Positions 14,430 through 25,400 of a stretch of 64,000 nt of DNA are shown one piece after another (the first letter of the stretch is position 1; each line of letters starts with the position of its first letter). Under the pieces are notes generated by a model, which had not been told where the DNA came from, did not search any database, and worked only from the letters and a program-made list of their open reading frames with translations. Position numbers and translations under genes: made by a program. The stretch covers positions 1-64,000 of the IMG/VR virus record IMGVR_UViG_3300046780_000464. The stretch is one strand, 5' to 3'. This stretch comes from a virus.

Positions 14430-16460
14430 CTAGGGGTTAACTGATAAGCCAGGTGGCTGAAGAGTACCCCAAGCTCCGATTTCCCACCCATCCACAGAAC
14501 CGCCGGTGGCATCAAAGCCAAAGAGTGGTGTGTTAGGCAGAGGTGACATTACATAATCTATTAACATAATACCTTCCGGTTTTAGATCCATTTGACCAGT
14601 CACAAATAAAGACTTCAAAACCATATCTGGTTCCGACTCCCATACTAGACCATACATCATGGTCATATTACCAAAATCTTGAATGACCACTTTTAAGCCA
14701 GTATAGTGAAACAACGTATCCCAGGCTTCATAAGCACCTGGTATTGACCCATTCCAATGATTGGCAATGATCGCAGCATATAACAGCAAACGGAAATGAT
14801 AGTCATCAAGTCTCTGAAGTTTATTTGGGGCGTCAAATGGACCCATCCAGTTCGCCTGATTCCAACCAATTCCTTCTTCATCCCAACTAAAGAATGGTGT
14901 TGGTACTTCAATCCATCTAGATTTTCCAATCCATTCGCCTACAAAATCTTCCTGTTCCCCAACGGCATAGTCCAAATCAAATAGCCCAGGTAGCGAAGCA
15001 GAAATTAGCTGATCCTGAACATAAGGATCAACATTAAAACCAATTGTCTGCATGTACTTTGGCTTCTGATTATGTTCAGAAGTAATATAGTTCTGATAAT
15101 GTTCAACCGGTTGTGTTGGGAATGGTGCTGGATAGGGTGGTAGAGGCTTTACTAACTCAGCGCCAATATCTATACCAAAGTATGCGGTAATCTCAATAGT
15201 TATTGTACTGCTGGTTAATGCGTACCATGGACCCGCAAATCCATAGGCACTTGTAGTAAAGCTTGTTGTACCACCCAATAGATGAAGAGCAAATTGACCA
15301 AAAGCATTAGCAGCAGTATTTGAAAGAATGTAACCAGACAGTAAAACAGGAAAATTACTACCGGAAGTGTTAATTTCAGCCGAAACTGTCGAAGTTACTA
15401 CACCTGCAAGCCATATAGTCTGCGGGAAGGTACCAAAGAATTTAGCTGAAGTTGTTAAGGTTATCTGACCAGATAAATTTAACGAAGTTGGTATAAAGAC
15501 CTGCGCTGAACTGGTTATAGAAATATTACCAGAAAGATATTCGTAAGCTGTTTCTAAAACACTAGCCGAAGTAGATATACTAATTTGACCAGACAGCCAA
15601 ATCGAGAATATACCACCAGGAGTAGATGTACTGATTGTAGTAATTCGACCAGAAAGATCACCTATGCTTTGACCATGAATATTAGCAGAGGCAGTAGCCT
15701 TGATCCGACCAGATAGTAGACCAGTAATAGAGGGGAGAACACTAACTGAACTTGTTGTAGTGATTATACCACCAATTAGAGGAAATACAGGTGGTACACC
15801 AAACCACGATTTTATTGAAGTAGAAATTCGACCATATAGATAAGGACCAGGACCAGCAAGAAGTTCAGCTGATACTGAAGTAGTAATCCGGCCGTATAAA
15901 TTAGGACCAGGAAATAGAGCAGTAGCCAGTACCGAAGTAGTAATCGTACCGGATAAATTGGGACCCACACCAGATAGGAACCCCGAAAACCCAGTAGTTG
16001 AAACTATTGTACCATACACAGGTACAGGTGAAGTGGCTAGAACATTAGCCGAGGCAGTTATACTTATCTGACTGGATATATAGAAAGGATAAAGAGCAAA
16101 AGCTCTAGCTGAGCTCGTTACACCAACCAGACCAGATAAGACTAATGGATTTACCGGAGGAAGTTGACCAGACGTCATTATAGAAATCTGGCCAGATACA
16201 AATACTATAGAAGTAGGAGCTCTGATAGAGGTTGTTATAGAAATCTGGCCAGATACTAATACTACAGAGGTTGGAGCACGAGCTGAAGTCGTTGCAGTGA
16301 TTCGGCCAGATAAGTATAGAAAGTTAGTGTAGGGAACCCTACCTGAGGTCGTTATAGTGATCTGGCCGAAGACGTTTGAGACAGCCCGACCAGACCCCTC
16401 CAATACAGAGTTGGGAGCTCTGCCTGAGATTGCTACAGTAATCTGGCCTGAGAGATCCAT
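14430..16460 (-). CDS. DUF2612-like baseplate/tail-fibre connector with N-terminal repeat array
   Basis: 676 residues in two parts. Residues 1 to about 430 are some 20 degenerate repeats of about 20 residues, with the core LSGQITxTTSARAP. Residues about 480-676 match the DUF2612 phage family (FVGEWIGKSRWIEVP, then FRLLLYAAIIANHWNGS, then a DTLFHYTG segment), a baseplate periphery protein that holds fibres in Pam3-like and related myoviruses. The family is normally about 200 residues, so the repeat array is an unusual N-terminal addition. The order gp25-like, gpJ-like, tail protein, DUF2612 fits the expected baseplate set. Confidence 0.75.
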   Translation of the reverse strand: MDLSGQITVAISGRAPNSVLEGSGRAVSNVFGQITITTSGRVPYTNFLYLSGRITATTSARAPTSVVLVSGQISITTSIRAPTSIVFVSGQISIMTSGQLPPVNPLVLSGLVGVTSSARAFALYPFYISSQISITASANVLATSPVPVYGTIVSTTGFSGFLSGVGPNLSGTITTSVLATALFPGPNLYGRITTSVSAELLAGPGPYLYGRISTSIKSWFGVPPVFPLIGGIITTTSSVSVLPSITGLLSGRIKATASANIHGQSIGDLSGRITTISTSTPGGIFSIWLSGQISISTSASVLETAYEYLSGNISITSSAQVFIPTSLNLSGQITLTTSAKFFGTFPQTIWLAGVVTSTVSAEINTSGSNFPVLLSGYILSNTAANAFGQFALHLLGGTTSFTTSAYGFAGPWYALTSSTITIEITAYFGIDIGAELVKPLPPYPAPFPTQPVEHYQNYITSEHNQKPKYMQTIGFNVDPYVQDQLISASLPGLFDLDYAVGEQEDFVGEWIGKSRWIEVPTPFFSWDEEGIGWNQANWMGPFDAPNKLQRLDDYHFRLLLYAAIIANHWNGSIPGAYEAWDTLFHYTGLKVVIQDFGNMTMMYGLVWESEPDMVLKSLFVTGQMDLKPEGIMLIDYVMSPLPNTPLFGFDATGGSVDGWEIGAWGTLQPPGLSVNP

Positions 16461-16471
16461 TATAGATCAGA

Positions 16472-17131
16472 TTAGGCGGCAGTGATAACCAAAGAGCTCG
16501 CTGGGAACGTCGGCTGCACACCAGAGATGATGTGTTGTGATGCAACCTTGCGCACCATGCCATTACCAGAGGTATTGGTATTCACTGCCTGTCCACCATT
16601 GGTCACCGAGAAACTATCGGTCAATGGATTGGTGACAAGAAGTGCCCCGGTAAGACTGCTCTGAAGGAAGGTCGGTGAACTACCACCATACTCTGTTGAG
16701 AATACAACAGTATCCCCAACAAGATAACCATGCCTGGAAGCCTGTAGTAGAGCAGGCGAGGCTGCAGTGACCTCTGTTGGTTGCCAGGAATAGCTACCAA
16801 AGAAATCCCAGGCAAGTAAGTTACCAGCAGACACGGCATCATAGAGACCAAAAGCGACAACTGTTCCCCAATCTGCCGTCGAGATGGCAAAGGTTAACGG
16901 AGTCGCGTTCGAAATAGTACTCGGTGAAGACCCGGATGCAACATTCCAAGACGCACCTGTAGTCGGGACACGGGCATAAGCACCACCCGCGCACTCGGTA
17001 AATCCGGTACCAGCATCCAGACCAGCAACGGTAAATAAAGCGATGTAAGTAGTCGGAAGCGGGTAGATCGCTGTCTTACCCACAACATGTGCAAGCAGTC
17101 CTTGAGCCGTACGATCAGTTAAACCACTCAT
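16472..17131 (-). CDS. Tail fibre/baseplate-associated protein, 219 aa
   Basis: It begins MSGLTDRTAQGLLAHVVGKT, then YPLPTTYIALFTVAG. This is the N-terminal pattern of small phage tail-fibre proteins (a helix, then YxALfta, then a beta-sandwich with FAISTADWGTVVAFGLYDA). After residue about 120 there is an inserted Ser/Thr/Gly-rich beta segment before a final strand. It lies between the gpJ-like gene and the DUF2612 fusion and is probably part of the adhesion apparatus. Its exact role is unknown. Confidence 0.65.
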   Translation of the reverse strand: MSGLTDRTAQGLLAHVVGKTAIYPLPTTYIALFTVAGLDAGTGFTECAGGAYARVPTTGASWNVASGSSPSTISNATPLTFAISTADWGTVVAFGLYDAVSAGNLLAWDFFGSYSWQPTEVTAASPALLQASRHGYLVGDTVVFSTEYGGSSPTFLQSSLTGALLVTNPLTDSFSVTNGGQAVNTNTSGNGMVRKVASQHIISGVQPTFPASSLVITAA

Positions 17132-17143
17132 TTGTTCTCTCCT

Positions 17144-18325
17144 CTAGGAAGGATTGACAGCTACAGTTACTGTAGCAACACTTGCAGTCGCCGCTTCGAT
17201 ATAAGAGACAGTCACATCCGCCGCAGCAAGAGCGTTACCGTCTCTAGACTGAGAGACTGTAAGAACGTCGTAAGTAAGACCGTCAGGCTCAGCTACCTGA
17301 GTTGCAGCAACAACCTTCGAAATATAAGAATCGTACCCGATAGGCAATGAGGTAATAAATGCGATTACGCTATCGATAATTTCTGTTTCAATCGTTGCGG
17401 TAAAGCCAGGAAGAGCATTAACCAGAATATGAACCGTAATAGGTACTATAACCAATTCAAAGAAGTTAATGTAAGCAGGTACACCACGACTATCCAAAAC
17501 CAGAATATTCGTAGTACCAAAGGTTGGACTACCCGGAGTCTTTCTTAGTGCAATTGCATTGGCTATCTGGTTAATATCCCCACCTTCAACTACCAATGCC
17601 ATTGAATATGCAGGTAAGCCATTTCTATCTGGTACAGGTGTCGGATTTTCATAAACCATAACGCGAACAACATCCGGTAGTTCTTCAACTGCACCTTGAA
17701 TCCCTAAAACCACTGTTTGTGATGGATTTGCAACCGATATTGTTTGCCTTCTCCTTAATGCTGCGTCTGTCTCAACAGGTTGCCCAGGAACAGCGGCAAT
17801 AGTATTGATGACTGTTTGCCAACCCGGTATCGGTAACACAATTTGTGTAAGTGTACCAACATCAGCAGTAATTGCACCTATAGCAGTAGAAGTTGCTGTT
17901 ACATCAATTAAACCTTCAGGTGGAATAGTCACATCAGGTGGCAGTTGCCATACCGTACCAAGGCTTAGATTATCCCCCACAAGTCCTCCACCAATCTGTC
18001 GTCCGGCTACACCAATACATTGCAGCACTACAGTACTAAAACTTGCCCTCTGACGTCTGATACCATTAATCTTAACAACGCTGGATAGTCCAACACCCTG
18101 CGCGTAGGTAGGACTATAGGACAGATAGGCAGCAACCATAGTTTGATTAGCATCATGGATTGCCGATGCCGTAACTGCAAGCCACTGTCCATCCTGTGTG
18201 TCAGGATCTAGATTAACATCATTACCATAAATCAGCTGATATTGTTGTTGCAAATACAAAAGCACATCAGTGTAAAGAGGTACACTAATACCATTCGAAT
18301 CAATAGTTGCAACTGGAGCGGGCAT
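17144..18325 (-). CDS. Baseplate J-like protein (gpJ/gp6-type wedge)
   Basis: 393 residues with the Baseplate_J arrangement: DVLLYLQQQYQLIYG near the N-terminus, a long region with IRRQRASFSTVVLQCIGVAG, and GQPVETDAALRRRQTIS. An alpha/beta domain follows with VVRVMVYENPT and a C-terminal ILVNALPGFTATIETEI. Such proteins link wedge units around the hub in contractile-tail baseplates. It overlaps neither neighbour and follows the gp25-like gene directly (stop 18326, start 18325). Confidence 0.92.
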   Translation of the reverse strand: MPAPVATIDSNGISVPLYTDVLLYLQQQYQLIYGNDVNLDPDTQDGQWLAVTASAIHDANQTMVAAYLSYSPTYAQGVGLSSVVKINGIRRQRASFSTVVLQCIGVAGRQIGGGLVGDNLSLGTVWQLPPDVTIPPEGLIDVTATSTAIGAITADVGTLTQIVLPIPGWQTVINTIAAVPGQPVETDAALRRRQTISVANPSQTVVLGIQGAVEELPDVVRVMVYENPTPVPDRNGLPAYSMALVVEGGDINQIANAIALRKTPGSPTFGTTNILVLDSRGVPAYINFFELVIVPITVHILVNALPGFTATIETEIIDSVIAFITSLPIGYDSYISKVVAATQVAEPDGLTYDVLTVSQSRDGNALAAADVTVSYIEAATASVATVTVAVNPS

Positions 18326-18823
18326 TTAACGAATCCTTGTTGATGGCTGAGGCAAGGATCTATAAACAGGAGGTGGTGGACGCGTTGATTGAGCAATTGG
18401 GACGCCAAACTGAATAACAGGTGGTGCACCTAATGTTTGAGAGATAATAAGCGAAACAGGACTACCATAGACTGTATCAATTACCGCACCAACTGAAAAC
18501 GAACGCGAGTTGGCATTAAATGCACTACCATAATTGCTTACTGTCATAACTCCATTAGTTGTAATGATTCTCTCACGAATAGCTGCATCTCGCGAGAACT
18601 GTGTATGTTCAGCCAGTATTCTACCCTGTCGAACAACGGACTGGTTCAACGGGAACCCACCCCAAGGGGTTCCCGCAGTGGTATCTAAATACCACTCACC
18701 AGCAAACAGAAGCAGCCGAGTCTTGACGGATTGACCAACCGCTTCTGGTTGGTCTTTCCAAAAATCACCCGCGCTATGACCAAACTGCATATCGCCGTTT
18801 TGGTCAAGCTTCCTGTAGCGCAT
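18326..18823 (-). CDS. Baseplate wedge protein, gp25-like
   Basis: 165 residues opening MRYRKLDQNGDMQFGHSAGDF, then a helical VGQSVKTRLLLFAGEWYLD and a GTPWGG element. This matches the gp25/GPW lysozyme-like wedge family that nucleates sheath assembly at the baseplate. The tail is Pro-rich. The position immediately before the gpJ-like gene is the canonical order. Confidence 0.88.
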   Translation of the reverse strand: MRYRKLDQNGDMQFGHSAGDFWKDQPEAVGQSVKTRLLLFAGEWYLDTTAGTPWGGFPLNQSVVRQGRILAEHTQFSRDAAIRERIITTNGVMTVSNYGSAFNANSRSFSVGAVIDTVYGSPVSLIISQTLGAPPVIQFGVPIAQSTRPPPPVYRSLPQPSTRIR

Positions 18824-19059
18824 TAGTTGGGTGGACTCGGAGGAACAACGGTATCATAACCGTTTGGGGCTACACCGCCGGCGGTACCCGCTTGTTCCTG
18901 CAGTTGCCCACCAATTGCTTGAATCAATGGTGCAGAAACTCGATAAGGTGCTTCACCAAGTGCAGCAAGTACTTGATTCCACTCCTGCGCTTGCAGGGTC
19001 ACGGTAAACGGTTGGGTTGCAGGCACAGGCGTTCCACTATTAGGCATAGGTGTACTCAT
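18823..19059 (-). CDS. Hypothetical baseplate-region protein, 78 aa
   Basis: It contains FTVTLQAQEWNQVLAALGEA followed by PYRVSAPLIQAIGGQLQEQ, a small helix-strand-helix pattern found in many small proteins encoded near phage tail fibres. It overlaps the gp25-like start by one base. A chaperone or assembly role for adhesins is plausible but not shown. Confidence 0.55.
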   Translation of the reverse strand: MSTPMPNSGTPVPATQPFTVTLQAQEWNQVLAALGEAPYRVSAPLIQAIGGQLQEQAGTAGGVAPNGYDTVVPPSPPN

Positions 19060-19070
19060 TTGACTCTCCT

Positions 19071-19652
19071 CTATGATGGGGAAACAACGGTAACACTATT
19101 TGATGGTGGTCCTTGTGTAGTACCAATCGTATTAGTTGCTGTGACAACACAACTAAAAGTTACACCAACATCAGCAAAGGCAATAGGATAGGTAGCAGCA
19201 CTTCCAGCAAATGACCCGTCTTCTCTAGACCACACATACGTATAAGAAGATGGTTCGTTATCCCAAGTTCCCATTGTGCAAGTAAGATTGGAACCAGACT
19301 GCTCAGCAAGAGGAGCAGTAACATTACTTGGTGGATCCGTAATTGGTGGAGGCGGTGGGCCAACATCGTAAGTAGCAAGCTCGTCAACAATGTTTTGCTG
19401 TCTTGTCACTAACCAATCATTTAATGCAGTCATTAATTCATCTGACAGTGGTTCTGTTACATTAATTGTAACAGCCATCATCGTAATAGGAGTAGGAATA
19501 GGGACACCATTACTATCAGTCGGGGGCGGTGGCGGTGAAATTGTAAAATTGGACATCGTACCGCCATTATCAAGCATAGTCATAGCCTGCTGGGTACGTT
19601 CGCTCTCCCCATGAAGTGTAGTAACGGTTGGGACATCGGAATAATCAGTCAT
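19071..19652 (-). CDS. Fibre-associated protein with Ig-like domain, 193 aa
   Basis: The first 100 residues resemble the 103-aa protein at 11406 (TLH, helix, NFTISPPPPP, then EPLSDELMTALNDWLVTRQ). The C-terminal 85 residues form an Ig-like beta-sandwich with SNLTCTMGTWDNEPSSYTY, VWSREDGSFAG and SCVVTATNTIGTTQG, whose paired cysteines flank the fold. A very similar Ig-like domain occurs in the protein at 59717. Its start overlaps the stop of the fibre at 19652, so the two are coupled. Ig-like domains on virions often bind surface carbohydrates weakly. Confidence 0.7.
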   Translation of the reverse strand: MTDYSDVPTVTTLHGESERTQQAMTMLDNGGTMSNFTISPPPPPTDSNGVPIPTPITMMAVTINVTEPLSDELMTALNDWLVTRQQNIVDELATYDVGPPPPPITDPPSNVTAPLAEQSGSNLTCTMGTWDNEPSSYTYVWSREDGSFAGSAATYPIAFADVGVTFSCVVTATNTIGTTQGPPSNSVTVVSPS

Positions 19653-22414
19653 TAGTTGGCCCCTGCGGTTAATTGTTCAAGCTGTGTTAGTCGCTTCGTG
19701 ACTGCTTCTAACTTGTCAGTGAGTTCCTGATTAGCTTTCCATAATATAGCAGTTAATTCATTATAGGCAATGCCCTCCAAGGTTGCAATCCGTGGTTCTA
19801 TCTCACGCACGGCATTGACCAGTGCATAAGTCAAAGTATTCACGTTAAGGATTTTCATGTCGGTCATGGGGCCGAGTCCAAGCATGTCAACCATCTCTGG
19901 CATGACAGACAATACTTCGTCAGCAATCAGACCGACATGTTCCTTCCCATCGTCCCTTGTACCACCTTTGCCATTGTAGCAATAGGTTACCGGACGCAAC
20001 GTCAGAACAGCCTGTAGGCCCTTACTGTAGTCTTTGATATCGCGCTTTATGCGGATATCGCTCTGTACCAGTTGCTGGCAAACGACATTGCCGTTAGGAG
20101 CATAAAAGGCGGTGCCGTAACGGTCGCTTTCGACGGCACCATTGCGACACATAACTGCTACTCCGCTACCGGCTCCCCCAGCAGAGCTTCCAGCCGCCGT
20201 GACGTTTTGACATACGGTATCGCCATTGGGAGCATAGAGGGCAGTTCCACCGGAGTTGGCCTGTACGTAGGCCCCAGCCTGCACGACGCTGTTGGTGTAG
20301 AACGGATTATTGGTCCACCACCAGCCACCATTGTTCCAGACCTGCAAGCCACTGCAAAAAATGTTACCGCCGTCAGCATACATATTGCTACAATGAATAT
20401 CGCTATCCGTGTGGATTGGGGAGCCCGTCCACCACCAACCACCATTGTTTCCCCACCAGATGCCATTAACACCAAGGCTTCCATTAGCCTGCATATTGCC
20501 TGGGCAGAAGCAATTTCCATTACCATCAGCAGTAAAGATATTACCACCACCATAATTCCGCGCCTGAAAGCCGTAATTGTTACCACCGCACTTGACAATA
20601 AGATAGTTACCGTCACCATAGACTAGTGGCCCACCATTACCGTTTACACTACCGTTTCCCCATCCGCTGAGATAAAGATAAGCACCGGTACCTCCAATGC
20701 TTCCACTGGTGTTAAGGTTGCCGCGAGAATAGATGTCGGAGGCGTTTATTCCACCGCCAAAATAAGTCGACGCACCAGTATTGTAATTGATGTAGAGTGT
20801 GCCACCACTTATTTCAATATGTGGTGAACCGTCATCATACATTCTTACCCAAGAGCCACCAGCCTGCTGAACATGAAATCCGACAGTGTTGCTGTTATAG
20901 ATGACACACTGCCCACCATCAATTTCCGCATTACCCAATACCTGAAGGAAGTTATCAATCTTTAAATGGTCCCAGAGGTGTGTCCAGCGACTACCTGATG
21001 CCCCACATCCAATAATGCCAAGTGCACCACCATCAAAGACTCGATATGTTATAGACCCAGAATTAGCATCATCACCACTATTGACCATAAGTCGAATGTA
21101 ATGATTGGTAAAGGAAGCAAAAGTGTTGCTACCACCCCAGTCACCGCCACCCTGTATCCGCATACTAGCGCCAATCAACGCGTTGCCTGTACAATAAATG
21201 CTACCCCCACTATCTACCGTAAATCGATCAGCACCATTGTAGAGACGGGCTATACTACCTGTTGAATACCATAACCAGTTGGATCCACCTGCGCGGTCGT
21301 TAAACGCTATATTAGCATTACTACCTGTTGAGGTGATTGAATTATTAACAGTCAATGTACCGGTTATTGTACCACCAGTCAGGGGCAAATAGTTACTAAG
21401 ATTTGACCCTACCGCAATCTGACCTATACTAACATTATCAACCCACAGGATTGCAGCACTACCAGTCCACTGAAAGTTAAAGTTGTTACCTTGAAAGGCT
21501 CCAGCAGTACCAGCCCTGGATTGATAACCCGCACCTTGTATATAGCCAGCTACCGTTAGCCCACCAATAATAGAAAGTGCACCCGCCCCACTTAACGTTG
21601 CCGCAACAGTAGTTCCACCAAACCACTGGAATTGTGTATTTGCAGCAGGAACGGAGAACCAAAGTGTACTACCCGTCATGCCAATAGCATAATCAACCGT
21701 AGTGGAAGTTACTCCATCCCAAAGAATAATCTTTGTTCCAGGTGAGTGTGCGAAATAAGTCGGGATATTCAACCCAGTATTGGAAAAATAGATCCAGTTC
21801 GATGTAGTATTAGTAAGCAAAAGACTCGGTGCAGCGACATTAATCGTTAATGAACCGCTTAATGTACCACCAGTTAGTGGCAGAAATCCAGTGATAGAGG
21901 ATAGTGGTGTGGGTGCCCATGCCGAACCGTTCCAAGCTAACAGTTGATTTGTAGCTGGCGTTGTTCCTGTAACTGGAAAACCTCGCAATCCCTGAACAGT
22001 TGTAGGGATGTTTATGTTCCCTGTACCAGCAACATCCCCTGTTATAGTAATGTTTTGGTTACTCGCAATGTAGTTTTGCGCCTTAATAAAAGCCGTGGTG
22101 GCAATGGTGACAGAATTATCACCAGAGGCCGGCGTAGGCGCTCGTGGATTGCCGGTAAAGAGAGGACTAGCTAAGGGTGCCTTTAGATTATCCGCTGCGT
22201 CCACGTAGTTCTTAGGCGTTGCATGGTAGGCATTAGCTGGTGCCACCGCATACAAGGTTAGCATGCCGGCCATCTGACCACCAGCAAGTGGTAGATACGG
22301 ACCAGTACTAACTAGGGTGGTCGCTTCCCACTTGGATCCATCCCACGTCCACGACATACCAGAATTGGTATAGGTATCACCAACGTTCGGGAACCCTGGA
22401 TAATCAAGCGCCAT
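19652..22414 (-). CDS. Tail fibre with C-terminal S74 chaperone domain (fibre 2)
   Basis: 920 residues. The N-terminus carries GDTYTNSGMSWTWDGSKWEA, then the YLPLAGGQMAGMLTL motif, a typical fibre start. The central part has repeated Gly/Asn-rich segments such as NNGGWWWTGSPIHTDSD that probably form a beta-rich shaft. The C-terminus reads QSDIRIKRDIKDYSKGLQAV, then LRPVTYCYNG and a coiled-coil end: an S74 self-cleaving trimerisation chaperone. It overlaps the start of the spike-fibre gene by 11 bases. Confidence 0.88.
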   Translation of the reverse strand: MALDYPGFPNVGDTYTNSGMSWTWDGSKWEATTLVSTGPYLPLAGGQMAGMLTLYAVAPANAYHATPKNYVDAADNLKAPLASPLFTGNPRAPTPASGDNSVTIATTAFIKAQNYIASNQNITITGDVAGTGNINIPTTVQGLRGFPVTGTTPATNQLLAWNGSAWAPTPLSSITGFLPLTGGTLSGSLTINVAAPSLLLTNTTSNWIYFSNTGLNIPTYFAHSPGTKIILWDGVTSTTVDYAIGMTGSTLWFSVPAANTQFQWFGGTTVAATLSGAGALSIIGGLTVAGYIQGAGYQSRAGTAGAFQGNNFNFQWTGSAAILWVDNVSIGQIAVGSNLSNYLPLTGGTITGTLTVNNSITSTGSNANIAFNDRAGGSNWLWYSTGSIARLYNGADRFTVDSGGSIYCTGNALIGASMRIQGGGDWGGSNTFASFTNHYIRLMVNSGDDANSGSITYRVFDGGALGIIGCGASGSRWTHLWDHLKIDNFLQVLGNAEIDGGQCVIYNSNTVGFHVQQAGGSWVRMYDDGSPHIEISGGTLYINYNTGASTYFGGGINASDIYSRGNLNTSGSIGGTGAYLYLSGWGNGSVNGNGGPLVYGDGNYLIVKCGGNNYGFQARNYGGGNIFTADGNGNCFCPGNMQANGSLGVNGIWWGNNGGWWWTGSPIHTDSDIHCSNMYADGGNIFCSGLQVWNNGGWWWTNNPFYTNSVVQAGAYVQANSGGTALYAPNGDTVCQNVTAAGSSAGGAGSGVAVMCRNGAVESDRYGTAFYAPNGNVVCQQLVQSDIRIKRDIKDYSKGLQAVLTLRPVTYCYNGKGGTRDDGKEHVGLIADEVLSVMPEMVDMLGLGPMTDMKILNVNTLTYALVNAVREIEPRIATLEGIAYNELTAILWKANQELTDKLEAVTKRLTQLEQLTAGAN

Positions 22415-25400
22415 GGGATTGCTCGAGTCTTGCTACACGGGACGCTAGTTCTCGATTAGACTCCGCCATTTCTTGGCAAGCCTTCCACAATACAGCAGTC
22501 AATTCGTTATAGGCGAGACCCTCAGTACCGTTCTCTTTATTGTAACCGCCCCAATCCTCGCCAAGGACTGAGGCAACTTCGTCAGCGATAAAGCCGCTGT
22601 GTACTTTGCGGGTTTCGCCAGTTTTCCACCGATAGGTGACTGGCCTCAGCGCCATAACCCGGTCGAGTGCACCAGACGGCAGGGGCGTGATGTCATCCTT
22701 TAAGTGACGAGCTGAGAGTTGGTTGAACCAGTAACTGCCGACTTGCGACCAACCCTGGCCTGAATAGCCGCAGGCCATAGCATTATCACTGAGCGGGAGA
22801 ATGCCCCCCACGTAGATATATGTGCCCGTGCGTATGGAACCATCACTGTCACCATACCAATAACCACCATAGGGAACTTGGAATGCGCTCCCTTGAATAG
22901 TACTGTCACTGTGAATGCCGCTAGGCGTCCACCACCAACCACTATTGTTGTAAAACCGCAAGCTGTTGCAGTAAACCGACCCCCCGCAATTGAGATCAGC
23001 TTCTGAATAAAAATTTGCGACGCGCAGACTACCGTTAAAATACAGCCAGCCATTGTTATAGCCGTTGTAAAACGTGCCACCGTAGATATTGAAGCCGTCG
23101 TTGAAACTTGATCTGACGTTAAAGGTTACTCCACCAGTACAGGTGGTCGTCCCTTCTATCGAAACAGTCGAGCCACGAAGATGAGAGGGGCGTGAGCCAT
23201 CACAGAAGTATGCGTGGTTATCACTCCATATGGAACAGAGTACCTGAGAGGCTCCAGCAGTATCCTTGCCGTAGAGCCAATTTTGATTGGGTAGGACAAT
23301 CCCGGCCCCAGTATAGATACCATTGCTGAAGGTCGCAGTGCCAGCAGTGTCAATGGTCAGTCTGACTATACCGGCGCTCTCGTCGGCGAGATACCAGTAG
23401 CCATTATTGATGCAGCCTGCGCTCCACAGGCGGGTGTTGACGACTTCGTAAAACCACCGGGCATGGCAACCATTGGGAACTGTGATCCTGGCGTTATCAC
23501 TCGTACCGGGCTGAACGTGAGTGTAACCGTTAAAGTAAATGTTAGGGCTATCAATGGAGACAGTGGTGCCACGCAAGCGCGTGGGACGCGCGGCACCATC
23601 ACCGATGTAGAAATTGCTGTCGCTTGACTGAAGCAGGCTCGCATACCCACCCATCCACAACCAATTGTCCAGCGGCATGTATATTTGGTGAGCGACGTGC
23701 AAGTTCCCGCCAGTGTAAACATCATTGTTGGTGTTAGCATTAAGCCAAAGCGGTGTATTGCATTCGATATGACCGTTGCCGTCATCGAACATCTGGACGT
23801 AGTTGCTGCCGTTGTAGGTGATGAAGGTGTTACTGGCTGAACCGTTCTGAAGATTGATGCTCCCGCCGTTGACGATGACCCCCTGGTTCATCGACACGAC
23901 GCCAGTGGCATTAGTCACCATCCAGGGGCGAAGCTGATTGTAGATACCCATCGCATCGTTGTTGTTCGTCAGTAGCAGATAGGTATTTGTCCCGTCGTTG
24001 TACCACATCGAGCCATATTGATTTGCGTTGTTGGCTGCGGTCATGTGGTACTGACCAAAACCGCCAGCGGTGCTTGTCGATAAAAAAGTACCATTATTTT
24101 GAATATAAGCACCTCCAACATTAAGCCCTGACGGACCAACCGACATCACTTTAGTTGCTGCTGATCCGGCAGTCGTCAGTTGATACCAGTAGAACGAATT
24201 GTAACCACTACAGAACGTGTAACAATTCCAGAAATCTACGTCACCCTGTCCTACGTTAAAGTTCCATGAAGTTGCACAGCCCCCAAAGCTAGTCGGATAA
24301 GCGGGCGAATTAATTCCAGTGTAGAACCAGCCGTTATTGGTCTGTCCAACGGTGTTCAAATTTCCGGTGAGCGTTCCACCGGTTAGTGCCAAATCGGAAG
24401 AAGCGTGACCAGTGAGCGCCCCGACAAAGGTTGGTGCAGTGACTGTGCCCGTCACCGATAAGTTCCCGGCAGAGGTGATGTAAAGAATGCGTGTCCAAGC
24501 TGGTGCTGAACCCACAGCAGCCGATGGTGCCGTGTAAAAACTGAACTCTCCCGAACCGTTATTCAACGCCGTTGCCGGGGCGGCGGCTAGCAAATGCGAG
24601 GCGTTCGCCGCATCCATATAAATGTTGCCGAATAGTGCGCTGCCCCCGGTAGTGGTGAGAGCCGTAGCTAGGATCGCTCCCGCCCCCATTTGCACTGGTG
24701 CTGTCGTCGTACCAACTGTCAGTGTGCCGTTGATTGTACCCACCGTCAATGGACCAGTAAGGGTACCACCAGTTAGTGGAAGGAACGAACCTACTCCAAT
24801 GTTTACTCCATTAACATAGAACCCACTAGCGACATTGATAGTACCTGACCCCATATCTCCAGCAGTACCACCAGTGGGTGGGTTACCACTAGCATCCAAT
24901 ACCATCAAGCCACGATTGACCTGGGCGCGGGCTAAAATCGTTGTTGTACCCGCTGTTGTAGTTAAGAATTGAACTGACGTTCCCTGCGCCGTATCGGTCC
25001 AGTTTTCAATAGCACCGAATCTAACCTGAGCGCGTCCACCGGATGAATAGCCTGTTGCGCCATAGCCAAAGGCGGCAACTATTCCAAGGGGATCACCATT
25101 TTGTGCTGCCGTGGAGGCCGCCGCTGTGCCACGTGCAAAGCGGAAGGTGATATTTGGGACGGCGCCAGTCCCATAAGCATCCATCAAGAAGCGATTTACT
25201 ATACCGTCTACTTGGGTGACCCAAAAAACAGTATCAGTGGGAGGCAAGGTTGGATTGATCGCGTTACGATTGATTGTCAGGGTGCCTGTAAGTATACCAC
25301 CACCCAATGGCAGGTAGGTACCTGTACCACCTGTAAACCCCTGTGCTCTAACCCAAGCCGTTGTAGCAATACTAATACTACTATCAGCTGTTGCCGGTGT

